A stretch of DNA of 64,000 bases from Scatosoma sp048465415 (GTDB lineage Bacteria > Bacillota > Clostridia > Christensenellales > Borkfalkiaceae), in contig DBFWLO010000019.1 of the NCBI GenBank assembly GCA_048465415.1, positions 248,001 to 312,000 of the forward strand. The letters are read 5' to 3'. The position numbers and the translations under genes are program-made. Position 1 is the stretch's first letter. Each line of letters begins with the position of its first letter. Positions 33,440 through 42,344 of the stretch are shown here, piece by piece. The notes below the pieces were generated by a model. That model worked only from the letters and a program-made list of their open reading frames with translations, was not told the origin of the DNA and ran no database searches.

Positions 33440-35365
33440 TTATACCCCCTTCGTATAGTTGAGCAGTCCGCCCGCGCGCACAATCGCGTACGATCTGTCG
33501 GTGAACGAGCATCTGAGCCGGAATTTGCGCCCTGTAGCCCTATTCGTCGCCTCCACGCACCCCTTTTTCAGGGATTCGAAGAGGTCGGAGAACCCGATCT
33601 CGTCGGAAAGGGACAGTTCGTCGTAATCGTCGGGGTTCTCGAATTCGAGGGGGAGAATCCCCGCGTTGACAAGGTTCGCCGCGTGGATTCTCGCAAAGCT
33701 CTTGGCGATCACCGCTTTGACACCGAGATACATGGGAACGAGCGCCGCATGCTCTCTCGAAGAGCCCTGGCCGTAATTTGCGCCGCCGACGATGACGCTT
33801 TGGCCGTATTCCCGCGCGCGGGCGGGGAAGTCTTTATCCACCGCCGAGAAACAGAAGTCGGACATGTAGGGGATATTCGAACGGTACGGCAATATCTTCG
33901 CGCCCGCCGGCATGATATGGTCGGTCGTGATATTGTCGCCCGTTTTCAAAGACACTCTGACCGTCATTTCGTCTTCGAGGGGACGATTGACGGGAAACGG
34001 CTTGATATTGGGGCCGCGCATCACTTTAAGAGTCTTCGCTTCCTCTCCGGAGGCGGGCGGGATCACCGCGCTGTCGTCCGCCGCGAACGAGACGGGCATT
34101 TCCACTTTTATTTCCTCTCCGAAGGTTCTCGGATCGGTGACGACGCCCGTCAGCGCGGAGGCGACGGCGGTCTCGGGAGAGCAAAGGCAGATCTTCGCGT
34201 CCCTGGTGCCGCTTCTGCCTTCGAAGTTTCGGTTGAACGTCCTCAGCGAGAGGCCGCCCGAATTGGGAGAAAAGCCCATGCCGATGCAGGGGCCGCAGGC
34301 GCATTCCAAAAGTCTCGCGCCGGAAGCGATGACATCGCCGAGCGCGCCCGACCTGGAAAGCTCCAACAAGACTTGTTTGGAGCCGGGAGACACCGACGCG
34401 CTCACCGTGTCCGCGATCCGACGGCCGCGGAGCATAGCCGCCGTTTTCAGCATATCGTAGAGCGAAGAATTGGTGCACGAGCCGATGCAGACCTGATCGA
34501 CCTTCTTCCCCGCGGCTTCGCGTACGGGCACCACGTTGTCGGGGCTGTGCGGCAGGGCGATGAGCGGTTCGAGCGCGCTCAAATCGATCTCGACGACCTG
34601 ATCGTATACCGCGTCCTCGTCGCTCGACAGCGGCGAGAAATCCCCGCCGCGGCCCTGCGCTTTTAAAAACGCTTCCGTGACCTCGTCGGAAGGAAAAATC
34701 GACGTGGTCGCGCCCAGTTCCGCGCCCATATTGGCGATGGTCGCGCGTTCGGGGACGGAAAGGCTCTTCACTCCTTCGCCGCCCCATTCCACGATGTAGC
34801 CGACTCCCCCCTTGACGGAGAGCCGGCGCAAAATTTCGAGGCTCACGTCCTTCGCCGTGACGAAGGGGCGCAATTTGCCTTTGAGTTCGACTTTGATCAT
34901 GCCGGGCATGGCGATATAGTAGGCGCCGCCGCCCATCGCCACCGCGACGTCCATACCGCCCGCGCCGAACGCGAGCATGCCGAGACCTCCGCCCGTGGGC
35001 GTGTGGCTGTCCGAGCCGAGCAGCGTCTTGCCGGGCACGCCGAAGCGTTCGAGATGGACCTGGTGGCAGATGCCGTTGCCCGGACGCGAAAAATAGATGC
35101 CGTACTTTTTCGCCGCCGTCTGAATAAAAAGATGATCGTCGGGGTTCTCAAAGCCCGTCTGCAAGGTGTTGTGGTCGACGTAGGCGACGGACTTTTCCGT
35201 CCGTACCCGGTCGATGCCCATGCTTTCAAATTCGAGATAGGCCATCGTGCCCGTCGCGTCCTGCGTCAGCGTCTGGTCGATTTTCAGCGCGATTTCCGCG
35301 CCGCGTTTCATTTCGCCCGAAACGAGGTGCCGTTTGATGATTTTTTGTGCGATTGTCAGTCCCAT
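33440..35365 (-). CDS. acn: Aconitate hydratase
   Basis: The 641-residue 4Fe-4S enzyme converts citrate to isocitrate. Cluster cysteines are in GSCTNSS and ECACGPCIGMG; LLGSDSHTPTGGGLGMLAFGAGG and YGQGSSREHAAL are signature blocks. The size corresponds to the shorter (about 640 residue) clostridial type rather than AcnA (about 890). It is in an operon between Re-citrate synthase and IDH. Confidence 0.95.
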   Translation of the reverse strand: MGLTIAQKIIKRHLVSGEMKRGAEIALKIDQTLTQDATGTMAYLEFESMGIDRVRTEKSVAYVDHNTLQTGFENPDDHLFIQTAAKKYGIYFSRPGNGICHQVHLERFGVPGKTLLGSDSHTPTGGGLGMLAFGAGGMDVAVAMGGGAYYIAMPGMIKVELKGKLRPFVTAKDVSLEILRRLSVKGGVGYIVEWGGEGVKSLSVPERATIANMGAELGATTSIFPSDEVTEAFLKAQGRGGDFSPLSSDEDAVYDQVVEIDLSALEPLIALPHSPDNVVPVREAAGKKVDQVCIGSCTNSSLYDMLKTAAMLRGRRIADTVSASVSPGSKQVLLELSRSGALGDVIASGARLLECACGPCIGMGFSPNSGGLSLRTFNRNFEGRSGTRDAKICLCSPETAVASALTGVVTDPRTFGEEIKVEMPVSFAADDSAVIPPASGEEAKTLKVMRGPNIKPFPVNRPLEDEMTVRVSLKTGDNITTDHIMPAGAKILPYRSNIPYMSDFCFSAVDKDFPARAREYGQSVIVGGANYGQGSSREHAALVPMYLGVKAVIAKSFARIHAANLVNAGILPLEFENPDDYDELSLSDEIGFSDLFESLKKGCVEATNRATGRKFRLRCSFTDRSYAIVRAGGLLNYTKGV

Positions 35366-35432
35366 ATACGTCCTTTATGCTTTAAAATAATTTACATCAC
35401 TACTTTATATACCCCGCCAAAGCCCCCGTTAC

Positions 35433-36812
35433 TCACCCGCGGAGCTTAAATTTTCGGGGATCGATCGCGGCGAGCATTTCTTCGAGCTCGCTTTCCGCGA
35501 TCGTCGAAACCCTGCCCCCTTCGTACAGCGCGTCGATCTTCGTTTTCAGCTCGATGACGGCGTCTTCGCCCTTCATCACCAGATCGTCGCCCGTGAAGCC
35601 GTAGTGCTGATTGATCCAATAGGCGATGCCGGCTAAGCCGCAGTTCTGGCCGAGCATCACGCCCGCGCTCTTGTTGAGGATTTTTTTCGTGTCGAATATA
35701 TTATAGATACGCTCGTCCTTGATGAGTCCGTCGGCGTGGATCCCCGCGCGCGTCATATTGAACTGACTGCCCACGTACGGCATCATCGGCGGAATATCGA
35801 AGCCGATGGTATCGCGGTAGTAGTCGGCGATCTCCGTGATCACCGTCGTATCCATGCCGTCGAGCGAACCGCGCAGAGAAGCGTATTCCAGCACCATCGC
35901 TTCGAGCGGGATATTACCCGTACGCTCGCCGATGCCGAGCATGGAGCAGTTGACCGCGCCCGCGCCGTACAGCCAGGCCGTCGTCGCGTTGGCCACGGCT
36001 TTATGGAAATCGTTGTGGCCGTGCCATTCGAGGCGGTCGGACGTGATCCCGGAATAGTGTTGGAGGCCGTAAATGATCCCCGCGACGCTCCGGGGAAGCG
36101 CCACTTCGGCGAAGGGCACGCCGTAGCCCATGGTGTCGCAGGCACGGATCTTCACGGGAATCCCCGCCTCTTCCGAAACCGTTTGCAGTTCGTTGACGAA
36201 GGGCACGACGAAGCCGTAAAAGTCCGCGCGCGTGATGTCCTCCAAATGACAGCGGGGAATAATCCCCGCGTCGAACGCGTCTTTGACGATGCCGATGTAT
36301 TTATCGAGCGCCTGCTTTCTCGTCAGACCGAGCTTATGGAAGATATGATAGTCGGACGCGCTGACGAGGATCCCCGTCTCCTTGATCCCGAGGCTTTTGA
36401 CAAGCCCGAAATCCTCTTTTTTGGCGCGGATCCACGTCGTGATCTCCGGAAATTTCAGTCCCAGCGACTGACATTTTTCGATCGCTTCCCGATCCTTTTT
36501 ACTGTACGCGAAAAATTCCGTCTGGCGGATTATGCCGTTCTCGCCGCCGAGTCTTGACAAAAGCCGATAGAGATCGGCGATCTCGTCGACCGTATACGGC
36601 GTCCTCGACTGCTGCCCGTCGCGGAAGGAAGTGTCCGTGATCCAGATTTCGTCCGCCATGCCGAGGGGCACGCGGCGGTGATTGAACGGGACTTTGGGGA
36701 CTTCCGCATAGTCGTAAATGTCGGGATAGAGATTAGGCGTTTCCACGTCGTGCAGGTCGTACTTATACGATTTTTGTTCGAGAAGATTGGTTTTTGCGGA
36801 TTTTTCAAGCAT
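35433..36812 (-). CDS. Re-type citrate synthase (homocitrate-synthase-like)
   Basis: The 459-residue protein belongs to the DRE-TIM (HMGL-like) superfamily: WITDTSFRDGQQSRTPYT supplies the metal-binding Asp and Arg, and EWHGHNDFHKAVAN the HxH metal ligands. The family includes isopropylmalate and homocitrate synthases, but this N-terminally extended clostridial group with aconitase and IDH downstream matches the Re-citrate synthase of Clostridium kluyveri. It would condense oxaloacetate and acetyl-CoA. It begins 51 bp after livF, so it may be co-transcribed with the transporter. The Re stereochemistry is inferred. Confidence 0.82.
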   Translation of the reverse strand: MLEKSAKTNLLEQKSYKYDLHDVETPNLYPDIYDYAEVPKVPFNHRRVPLGMADEIWITDTSFRDGQQSRTPYTVDEIADLYRLLSRLGGENGIIRQTEFFAYSKKDREAIEKCQSLGLKFPEITTWIRAKKEDFGLVKSLGIKETGILVSASDYHIFHKLGLTRKQALDKYIGIVKDAFDAGIIPRCHLEDITRADFYGFVVPFVNELQTVSEEAGIPVKIRACDTMGYGVPFAEVALPRSVAGIIYGLQHYSGITSDRLEWHGHNDFHKAVANATTAWLYGAGAVNCSMLGIGERTGNIPLEAMVLEYASLRGSLDGMDTTVITEIADYYRDTIGFDIPPMMPYVGSQFNMTRAGIHADGLIKDERIYNIFDTKKILNKSAGVMLGQNCGLAGIAYWINQHYGFTGDDLVMKGEDAVIELKTKIDALYEGGRVSTIAESELEEMLAAIDPRKFKLRG

Positions 36813-36863
36813 AAGACATGTTCTCCTTACCCGGCGTCCGAAAGGAAAACCCGGCCTCTACGA

Positions 36864-37589
36864 TCAGCCGGCTTCCCCGAGGTACGCCTTTCTGACGTTC
36901 TCGTTATTCAATAATTCTTTGCCCGTACCTTCTAAAAGAATATTGCCCGTTTCCAGCACATAGGCTCTGTCCGCGACCGCAAGCGCCTTTTTGGCGTTCT
37001 GCTCCACCAGAAGCACCGTGACGCCGCTCTCGTTGATATGTTTGATCATATCGAAAATCTGGTTCACGTACAGCGGGGAAAGCCCCATGCTCGGTTCGTC
37101 TAAAAGCAGAAGTTTCGGGTGCGCCATCATCGCGCGCGCCACGGCGAGCATCTGCTGTTCGCCGCCCGAGAGGGTGCCGGCGATCTGGTGTTCCCGTTCT
37201 TTCAAAATGGGAAAGAGCGAGTACATCTCTTCGAGCGTTTCGGAAAACTCCTTTTTGTCCTTTCTCGTGAAAGCGCCGAGCGCGAGGTTTTCCCGCACTT
37301 TGAGTTCCTGGAAGATCCGTCTTCCTTCCGGCACGTGGCTCATGCCGAGGCGCACGATCTTATGCGCCGGATATTTGGTGATATCCGTGCCCGCAAATTC
37401 GATCTTGCCCGCAGCGGGGTTCATGAGTTTGGAGACGGCGCGCATGGTCGTGGTTTTCCCCGCGCCGTTGGCGCCGATGAGGGCGACGATCTCCCCCTCT
37501 TCCACGTGAAACGATATGCCTTTGATCGCTTTGATCAGGCCGTAAGATACCTCTATGTTTTCGACGTTGAGCAAAGACATTTCATTCAC
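36864..37589 (-). CDS. livF: Branched-chain amino-acid ABC transporter ATPase LivF
   Basis: The 241-residue ATPase has Walker A GANGAGKTT, signature LSGGEQQ, Walker B LLLLDEPSMGLSP and the LivF-type ending GNILLEGTGKELLNNENVRKAYLG. It overlaps livG by 8 bp. A small GC hairpin directly after its stop may partly terminate the liv transcript before the citrate synthase gene. Confidence 0.95.
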   Translation of the reverse strand: MNEMSLLNVENIEVSYGLIKAIKGISFHVEEGEIVALIGANGAGKTTTMRAVSKLMNPAAGKIEFAGTDITKYPAHKIVRLGMSHVPEGRRIFQELKVRENLALGAFTRKDKKEFSETLEEMYSLFPILKEREHQIAGTLSGGEQQMLAVARAMMAHPKLLLLDEPSMGLSPLYVNQIFDMIKHINESGVTVLLVEQNAKKALAVADRAYVLETGNILLEGTGKELLNNENVRKAYLGEAG

Positions 37590-38355
37590 CTCCGAGGTAT
37601 GCCTTGACGACTTCGGGATCGGAAAGGACTTCCTTCACTTCTCCCTGCGCCAGCGTGACGCCGAAATTGAGCACGGTCAGGCGGTCGCAGATTCCCGAAA
37701 CGAGTTTCATGTCGTGTTCGATGAGCAGGATCGTGAGTCCGAACCTTTCACGCACCAGCCTGATCGTGTCCATGAGTTCCTGCGTTTCCTGAGGATTCAT
37801 GCCCGCGGCGGGCTCGTCTAAGAGGAGCAGGCCGGGATTCGTCGCCAACGCCCTGGCGATTTCGAGCTTGCGCTGTTTGCCGTAGGGAAGATTGCTCGCA
37901 AGCTGGTTGCGTTCCTTTTCGAGATCGAACACTGCGAGCAGTTCTTTCGCACGATCCCGCATCTTCTTTTCGACGCGGGCATGCCGGGGAAGCCTAAGTA
38001 CGCTCTCGAAAAAGTTACAGCGGTATTCGGGTTGGTTATGCATACCGACGAGGACGTTCCTGATCACGCTCATGTTATTGAAGAGGCGGATATTCTGGAA
38101 CGTACGGGCGATGCCCTTGCGGTTGATTTCGATGGAGGAAAGGCCGGTGATGTCCTGCCCTAAAAATTCGATGGTGCCCGACGTGGGTTTATAGACGCCG
38201 GTGAGCATATTGAAAGCGGTCGTTTTACCCGCGCCGTTGGGACCGATGAGACCGTAGATCTGGTTTTTTTCGATGCGGAGATTCAGATTCTCCACGGCTT
38301 TCAGACCGCCGAAGGCGATGCCGAGATTTTTCGTCTCTAATACGATTTCCGACAT
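37582..38355 (-). CDS. livG: Branched-chain amino-acid ABC transporter ATPase LivG
   Basis: The 257-residue ATPase has Walker A GPNGAGKTT, the LivG-type RTFQNIRLF after IARTF, and Walker B LLLLDEPAAGMNPQE. The signature loop is atypical (LPYGKQRKLEIARAL), as is normal for LivG. It abuts livM with no gap and pairs with LivF on the LivHM pore. Confidence 0.95.
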   Translation of the reverse strand: MSEIVLETKNLGIAFGGLKAVENLNLRIEKNQIYGLIGPNGAGKTTAFNMLTGVYKPTSGTIEFLGQDITGLSSIEINRKGIARTFQNIRLFNNMSVIRNVLVGMHNQPEYRCNFFESVLRLPRHARVEKKMRDRAKELLAVFDLEKERNQLASNLPYGKQRKLEIARALATNPGLLLLDEPAAGMNPQETQELMDTIRLVRERFGLTILLIEHDMKLVSGICDRLTVLNFGVTLAQGEVKEVLSDPEVVKAYLGGE

Positions 38356-39558
38356 TTACTTTTCCTCCGTGTGTTCGTCCGGGGGTTCCGGCTCCTCGCT
38401 TTCATGGCGGAGATCCACCGATAAAAGCTCGTTCATTTCGATCTTGGTCGGGATCTCGCTCCAATCCGCGGGATCGTCCACGATCTCCTCTTCGGGAAGC
38501 TCCGGACTCTTCTTTCTGATCTTCGCCACGACTTTGCGCGTCTGCGCGGAAAGGAAAGTGCCGAGCGTTCTGAAACTGAAACGGTCGCGGAATCTTTTCA
38601 GCGCCGGCGCGTTATTGACGATGACGATGACAATCAAAATGAGCGCGTAGATGATGTTGCGCAGGGCCGAGAGATTGCTCGGCAGAGCCAGCGCCAGCTT
38701 CACGTCGAGATAGGTAAGCGCCGCCGCGGCGACGATCGAGCCGTTGAGGCTTCCGAGACCGCCGAGCACCACCATGACGAGGATCTGAATGGAATAGTTA
38801 TAGGAAAACGCGCTCGCTTTGATCGGTGTCACGCCGTTGCCGTAGAGAACGCCCGCCACGCCCGCGAAAAACGCCGCGACGACGAAGACGAGCAGTTTAT
38901 AATAGGTCACGTTGATGCCCGAAGCGCGCGCCGCGATCTCGTTGTCGCGGATCGCCGTAATCGCCCGGCCGTGCTTGCTGCGGATAAAATTCTGCACGAT
39001 AAAAAGCACGAATAAGAGCACGACGAAAGAAATGAGGAACAGGGAACGGGAATAGGTTTTTACCGTCAGCCCCTGCGGGCCGCCGAACACGCTTTCGAGC
39101 GGCGCGCTGCTCAGCACGTTGCGAATGATCTCGCCGAACGCCAATGTGACGATTGCCAGGTAGTCGCCTTTAAGCCTGAGCGCGGGAAGCCCGATCAGCA
39201 GTCCGAATACGGCCGCGGCCGCGCCGCCGATCAACAGCGAAAGTATCAGTACGACAATGGGCACGGGAATCACGTTTCCGAGCACACTGCCCGCATAACA
39301 GCCGATGATCGCGCCGACGTACATAAAGCCCGCGTGTCCCAAGGACAGTTCGCCTAAAAAACCCACGACGAGATTGAGCGAAACGGCGAGAATGACGCTG
39401 TACGCGATCTGGTGCAGGAGCTGGGCGGTCGAACGCTTCATATTGCTCGTGTAGTACAATACCGCGAACAGGATCAGAAGTACGCCGATGATGAGAAAAC
39501 AGAGATAGTTTTTGGGTTTTAAGACGATCTTTCTTTTCTTTAAAGTCAATTCCGTCAT
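38356..39558 (-). CDS. livM: Branched-chain amino-acid permease LivM with acidic tail
   Basis: The 400-residue permease has about nine membrane helices and the LivM signature LGELSLGHAGFMYVGA. The last 75 residues are an extra cytoplasmic tail rich in Glu, Pro and Asp (PELPEEEIVDDPADW; EEPEPPDEHTEEK) that standard LivM proteins lack. It starts 1 bp after livH. Confidence 0.93.
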   Translation of the reverse strand: MTELTLKKRKIVLKPKNYLCFLIIGVLLILFAVLYYTSNMKRSTAQLLHQIAYSVILAVSLNLVVGFLGELSLGHAGFMYVGAIIGCYAGSVLGNVIPVPIVVLILSLLIGGAAAAVFGLLIGLPALRLKGDYLAIVTLAFGEIIRNVLSSAPLESVFGGPQGLTVKTYSRSLFLISFVVLLFVLFIVQNFIRSKHGRAITAIRDNEIAARASGINVTYYKLLVFVVAAFFAGVAGVLYGNGVTPIKASAFSYNYSIQILVMVVLGGLGSLNGSIVAAAALTYLDVKLALALPSNLSALRNIIYALILIVIVIVNNAPALKRFRDRFSFRTLGTFLSAQTRKVVAKIRKKSPELPEEEIVDDPADWSEIPTKIEMNELLSVDLRHESEEPEPPDEHTEEK

Positions 39559-39559
39559 A

Positions 39560-40441
39560 TCACACCTTCTCGCTGCGTTTTACGCCCAAAAGTCCGCTCG
39601 GCTTTACCAAAAGAATGAGAATGAGGATTCCGAATTCGACCGCGGTCGTGAACGGATTGAGCGGCGTCGCCATACATAATTTTTCGACCAGCCCCAAAAG
39701 AATCCCGCCCAGCATCGCGCCGGGAATGGATCCGATCCCGCCGATGACCGCCGCCGTAAAGGCCATGATCCCCGGCAGAGAACCGGTCGTCGGCGTGACG
39801 ACGGGGATCTGCATGAGATAAAAGACGCTCGCGACCGCGGCGAGCGCGGAGCCGATGATAAAGGTGAGCGAAATCAGCCGGTTGGCGTTGATGCCCATCA
39901 GCTGCGCCGCGCCCCGATCCTCGGAAAGCGCGAGCATCGCCTGCCCCGTACGCGTCTTTTTGATGAACAGCGTCAGCCCCACCATGAGGAGAATCCCCAC
40001 GCCGAGCGTCAAAAATGTGGAATAGGTGACCGTCAGGCTCCCGATCTCAAAACTTGCTTTGCCGTTGATACGGATCGCCACGTCGACGATTTTGGAATCC
40101 GCGCCGAATACGACCTGCGCCAGCCCCTGCAAGAAATAGCTGACGCCGATCGCCGTAAGCAGCACCGCGAGCGGCGACGCGCCGCGGAGGGGCTTATAGG
40201 CGACCTTTTCGACGACGAAGCCAAGCGCCGCGCAGACCGCGACCGCAAAGAGAAAGGCGACGATCGGCATATCCCAGATCCCCAAAAAGACGAATATGGA
40301 ATAGGCGCCGACCATAATGATGTCGCCGTGCGCAAAGTTCAGCATTTTGGCGATCCCGTAAACCATCGTGTATCCGAGCGCGATCAGCGCGTAGATACTC
40401 CCGAGACTCAATCCGTTGATGAGAGCACTGACAATATTCAT
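39560..40441 (-). CDS. livH: Branched-chain amino-acid permease LivH
   Basis: The 293-residue permease has eight membrane helices and the LivH opening LINGLSLGSIYALIALGYTMVYGI plus LNFAHGDIIMVGAY. It pairs with LivM to form the membrane channel for Leu/Ile/Val uptake. It lies 100 bp downstream of livJ. Confidence 0.95.
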   Translation of the reverse strand: MNIVSALINGLSLGSIYALIALGYTMVYGIAKMLNFAHGDIIMVGAYSIFVFLGIWDMPIVAFLFAVAVCAALGFVVEKVAYKPLRGASPLAVLLTAIGVSYFLQGLAQVVFGADSKIVDVAIRINGKASFEIGSLTVTYSTFLTLGVGILLMVGLTLFIKKTRTGQAMLALSEDRGAAQLMGINANRLISLTFIIGSALAAVASVFYLMQIPVVTPTTGSLPGIMAFTAAVIGGIGSIPGAMLGGILLGLVEKLCMATPLNPFTTAVEFGILILILLVKPSGLLGVKRSEKV

Positions 40442-40540
40442 AAAATCTCCTTCTCTTGTTTACAAGCGCGAATCCGACTCTCGCGCAAAGCAGTGAGTGC
40501 AGCGGCCTCCCCGCCGGTCCCGGCGGAGAGGCGCCCCTTT

Positions 40541-41689
40541 TTACGCCGATTTCTTTTCGGTGAGTTTGACAATGACGGGAGTTTTCGTAGGCGCGCCCGA
40601 AGCGTCCCACGTCATGGGCCCCGTCACGCCGGAGAATGAGAAATCTTCCGCGCTGATTGTGGCCTTTAAAATTTCGCACAGATCGCTCGCCGAGATATTC
40701 ACGTCTTTGACGTCGGCTTTTTTCATCGCCTCGTAAAGAATATAGACCGCGTCGTAGCCGTTTGCCGCGAACTGGTCGGGAACCGTGTCGTATTTCGCCT
40801 TATACGCGGCGACAAAGGTTTTGGTTTTTTCGTCCGTGCCTTCCGCCGTAAAGGAAGTCATATAAGAAATCACGTTTTCCACTTTATCGATCGTGTCGCC
40901 CATTTCCTTCTTCAAGCCGTCGAGACCGTCGCAGCCGAAGAACTCCGGCTGCCAGTTCTGCGCGTCCACCGCTTCTTTGATGATTAGATTCGCCTGCTGG
41001 TAATAAATAGGCAGAAATACCACGTCGCATTTGGCGAGTTTCAAATCGGAAACCTGCTGGGAAAAAGTTACTTTATTTTCGGCAAAAGATTTTTCCACGA
41101 CGGTGACGCCGGAATACTCCTTGATTTTTTCCTTAAAGGCTTTATAGATACCGGACGAATAAGTGTCGCTGCTGTCGTAAATGACGCCGATTTTAGTATA
41201 TTTTTCCCCCAGCGTCTCGGCGGAAATGCGCCCCTGGTCGGGATCGCTGAAACAGACGCGATAGGCGTTGGAGTCGGCAACGGCGTCTTCCGCAGTCGCG
41301 GAAGGAGTCATAAAAAATACGTTGTCGTTTTTCGCTTCGTTGGCAAACGCGATGCAGGATCCCGAAGTGACGGAGCCCAGCGAAACCTGCATGCCCGCTT
41401 CGTAGAGGTCTGTGTAAGCGTTCGCGGCAGGGGTAGCTTCCGCCTGATCGTCTTTCATTTCAAATTTGAACGGATAGCCGTTGAGCCCGCCCGCCTTATT
41501 GATTTCCTCCACGGCCATATTCGCGCCGTTGTTCACGGATATCCCATAGCTCCTGTTGTCTCCGCTCAACGGGCCGGTGGCGCCGATGAAGAACGCCTCT
41601 TCTTTCTCTTTGCCGCAGGAAGCGAACAGAGCGGTGCACATAGTAGCCGCTAAGGCGGCGCATACGATTTTGGTTACGGTTTTTTTCAT
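40541..41689 (-). CDS. livJ: Branched-chain amino-acid-binding lipoprotein LivJ/LivK
   Basis: The 382-residue type-I periplasmic-binding-fold protein has a lipoprotein signal ending LFASCGKE (Cys about 26), followed by FIGATGPLSGDNRSYG and the paired lobes of the LivJ family. It is the first gene of livJHMGF and is preceded by a 340-nt leader with a Val/Leu/Ile-rich leader peptide and a terminator only about 38 bp before its start, so its expression should rise when branched-chain aminoacyl-tRNAs are scarce. GGAGA precedes the ATG. Confidence 0.93.
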   Translation of the reverse strand: MKKTVTKIVCAALAATMCTALFASCGKEKEEAFFIGATGPLSGDNRSYGISVNNGANMAVEEINKAGGLNGYPFKFEMKDDQAEATPAANAYTDLYEAGMQVSLGSVTSGSCIAFANEAKNDNVFFMTPSATAEDAVADSNAYRVCFSDPDQGRISAETLGEKYTKIGVIYDSSDTYSSGIYKAFKEKIKEYSGVTVVEKSFAENKVTFSQQVSDLKLAKCDVVFLPIYYQQANLIIKEAVDAQNWQPEFFGCDGLDGLKKEMGDTIDKVENVISYMTSFTAEGTDEKTKTFVAAYKAKYDTVPDQFAANGYDAVYILYEAMKKADVKDVNISASDLCEILKATISAEDFSFSGVTGPMTWDASGAPTKTPVIVKLTEKKSA

Positions 41690-41726
41690 GATTTTTATTT
41701 CTCCTATAAATTTATTTTTGGGTAAT

Positions 41727-41767
41727 AAAAAAGAGACTGTTGCAGCTGTTCGATTCTCAACAATCCC
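41727..41767 (-). terminator. Attenuator terminator of the liv operon
   Basis: Minus strand GGGATTGTTG (41767-41758) pairs with CAACAGTCTC (41742-41733), then six T (41732-41727). Upstream, CAGACTCG (41829-41822) pairs with CGAGTCTG (41803-41796). The alternative pairing GAGTCTGTT (41802-41794) with AACAGTCTC (41741-41733), one mismatch, would block the terminator: the elements of a 1:2/2:4/3:4 attenuator. Confidence 0.75.
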
Positions 41768-41837
41768 TTTTACTGTGGAAAAAATTATATGGGAACAGAC
41801 TCGGAGGTTTTTTGAGTACCGCGAGTCTGCGGCCGGT

Positions 41838-41966
41838 TCACCGAGCGCTTTTTCGAGCGCTTAGTCGATCCGGTCGTCCTATAATCTTTTCCCCGGTAAC
41901 GACGCAGGGTAGAATCAGCGCCGGGACTGGGATACACAATAAAACTACTTTGCCGTATACCTTCAT
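41838..41966 (-). CDS. Branched-chain amino-acid leader peptide of the liv operon
   Basis: ATG 41966 opens a 42-codon frame ending TGA 41840-41838. Fifteen of 42 residues are Val, Leu or Ile: V3, V7, V8, L9, L10, I12, V14, L17, I18, L19, V22, V23, I28, I29, L35. Several use codons that are rare in this GC-rich genome (TTA, TTG, CTA, ATA, GTA). The end is basic (GRPDRLSARKSAR), much like the tail of the E. coli ilv leader. AAAGAG lies about 10 nt upstream. It is followed by mutually exclusive hairpins and an intrinsic terminator before livJ. The composition and placement make a transcription-attenuation leader peptide very likely. Confidence 0.8.
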   Translation of the reverse strand: MKVYGKVVLLCIPVPALILPCVVTGEKIIGRPDRLSARKSAR

Positions 41967-42277
41967 TTTCGTTTTCTCTTTAACCGTTTTCTTCTTTTTG
42001 GAAAAACAATTCGCCTTGGAAATTATTTCTTATTATTATACTATATACTTTTTCAAAAGACAAGTATTTGAACCCGTCTTTTTTAACCTTATCTATAAAA
42101 ATTACTTATATATAAACCGTAAACAACATTTTTTTTATCGTTTTTCACGGAATTACGCTCAAAGTTTACACTTTTTCCGCTTTTCCGTTTTGCAAAATAT
42201 TAGTTTAATTTATTATTTTGATTGAAACAATTTGTTTTTTTAATAATACATTTATTCTTTTCTTTAAAAACAGCAGC
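41967..42277 (-). promoter_or_regulatory. liv promoter and AT-rich spacer
   Basis: The promoter on the minus strand is TTGTCT (42063-42058), 17 bp, TATAAT (42040-42035), giving a start near 42028 and about 60 nt before the leader peptide. The remaining roughly 210 bp (42064-42277) is AT-rich and I see no gene in it on either strand. Confidence 0.65.
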
Positions 42278-42317
42278 AAAAAGACCTTTCCGCAATCCTT
42301 GCGAAAAGGTCTTTTTT
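42278..42317. terminator. Bidirectional terminator
   Basis: AAAAAGACCTTT-CGCAA/TTGCG-AAAGGTCTTTTTT; ends the 42345 gene and insulates the liv promoter. Confidence 0.92.
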
Positions 42318-42344
42318 GAGTTTATTCAGTTGTGCATATCCGCC

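Noticed and set aside
41811..41835. GAGTACCGCGAGTC on the plus strand resembling a T-box core (GGTACCGCG)
   Set aside because: It is on the strand opposite to livJ; reading rightward there is no gene for more than 1.7 kb, and the minus strand contains a leader peptide with attenuator instead. A T-box specifier stem could not be made out.
41740..42225. Plus-strand 161-codon frame in the liv leader region
   Set aside because: No ribosome-binding site and no recognisable domain; it lies opposite the leader, promoter and AT-rich spacer, and its composition changes abruptly along its length.
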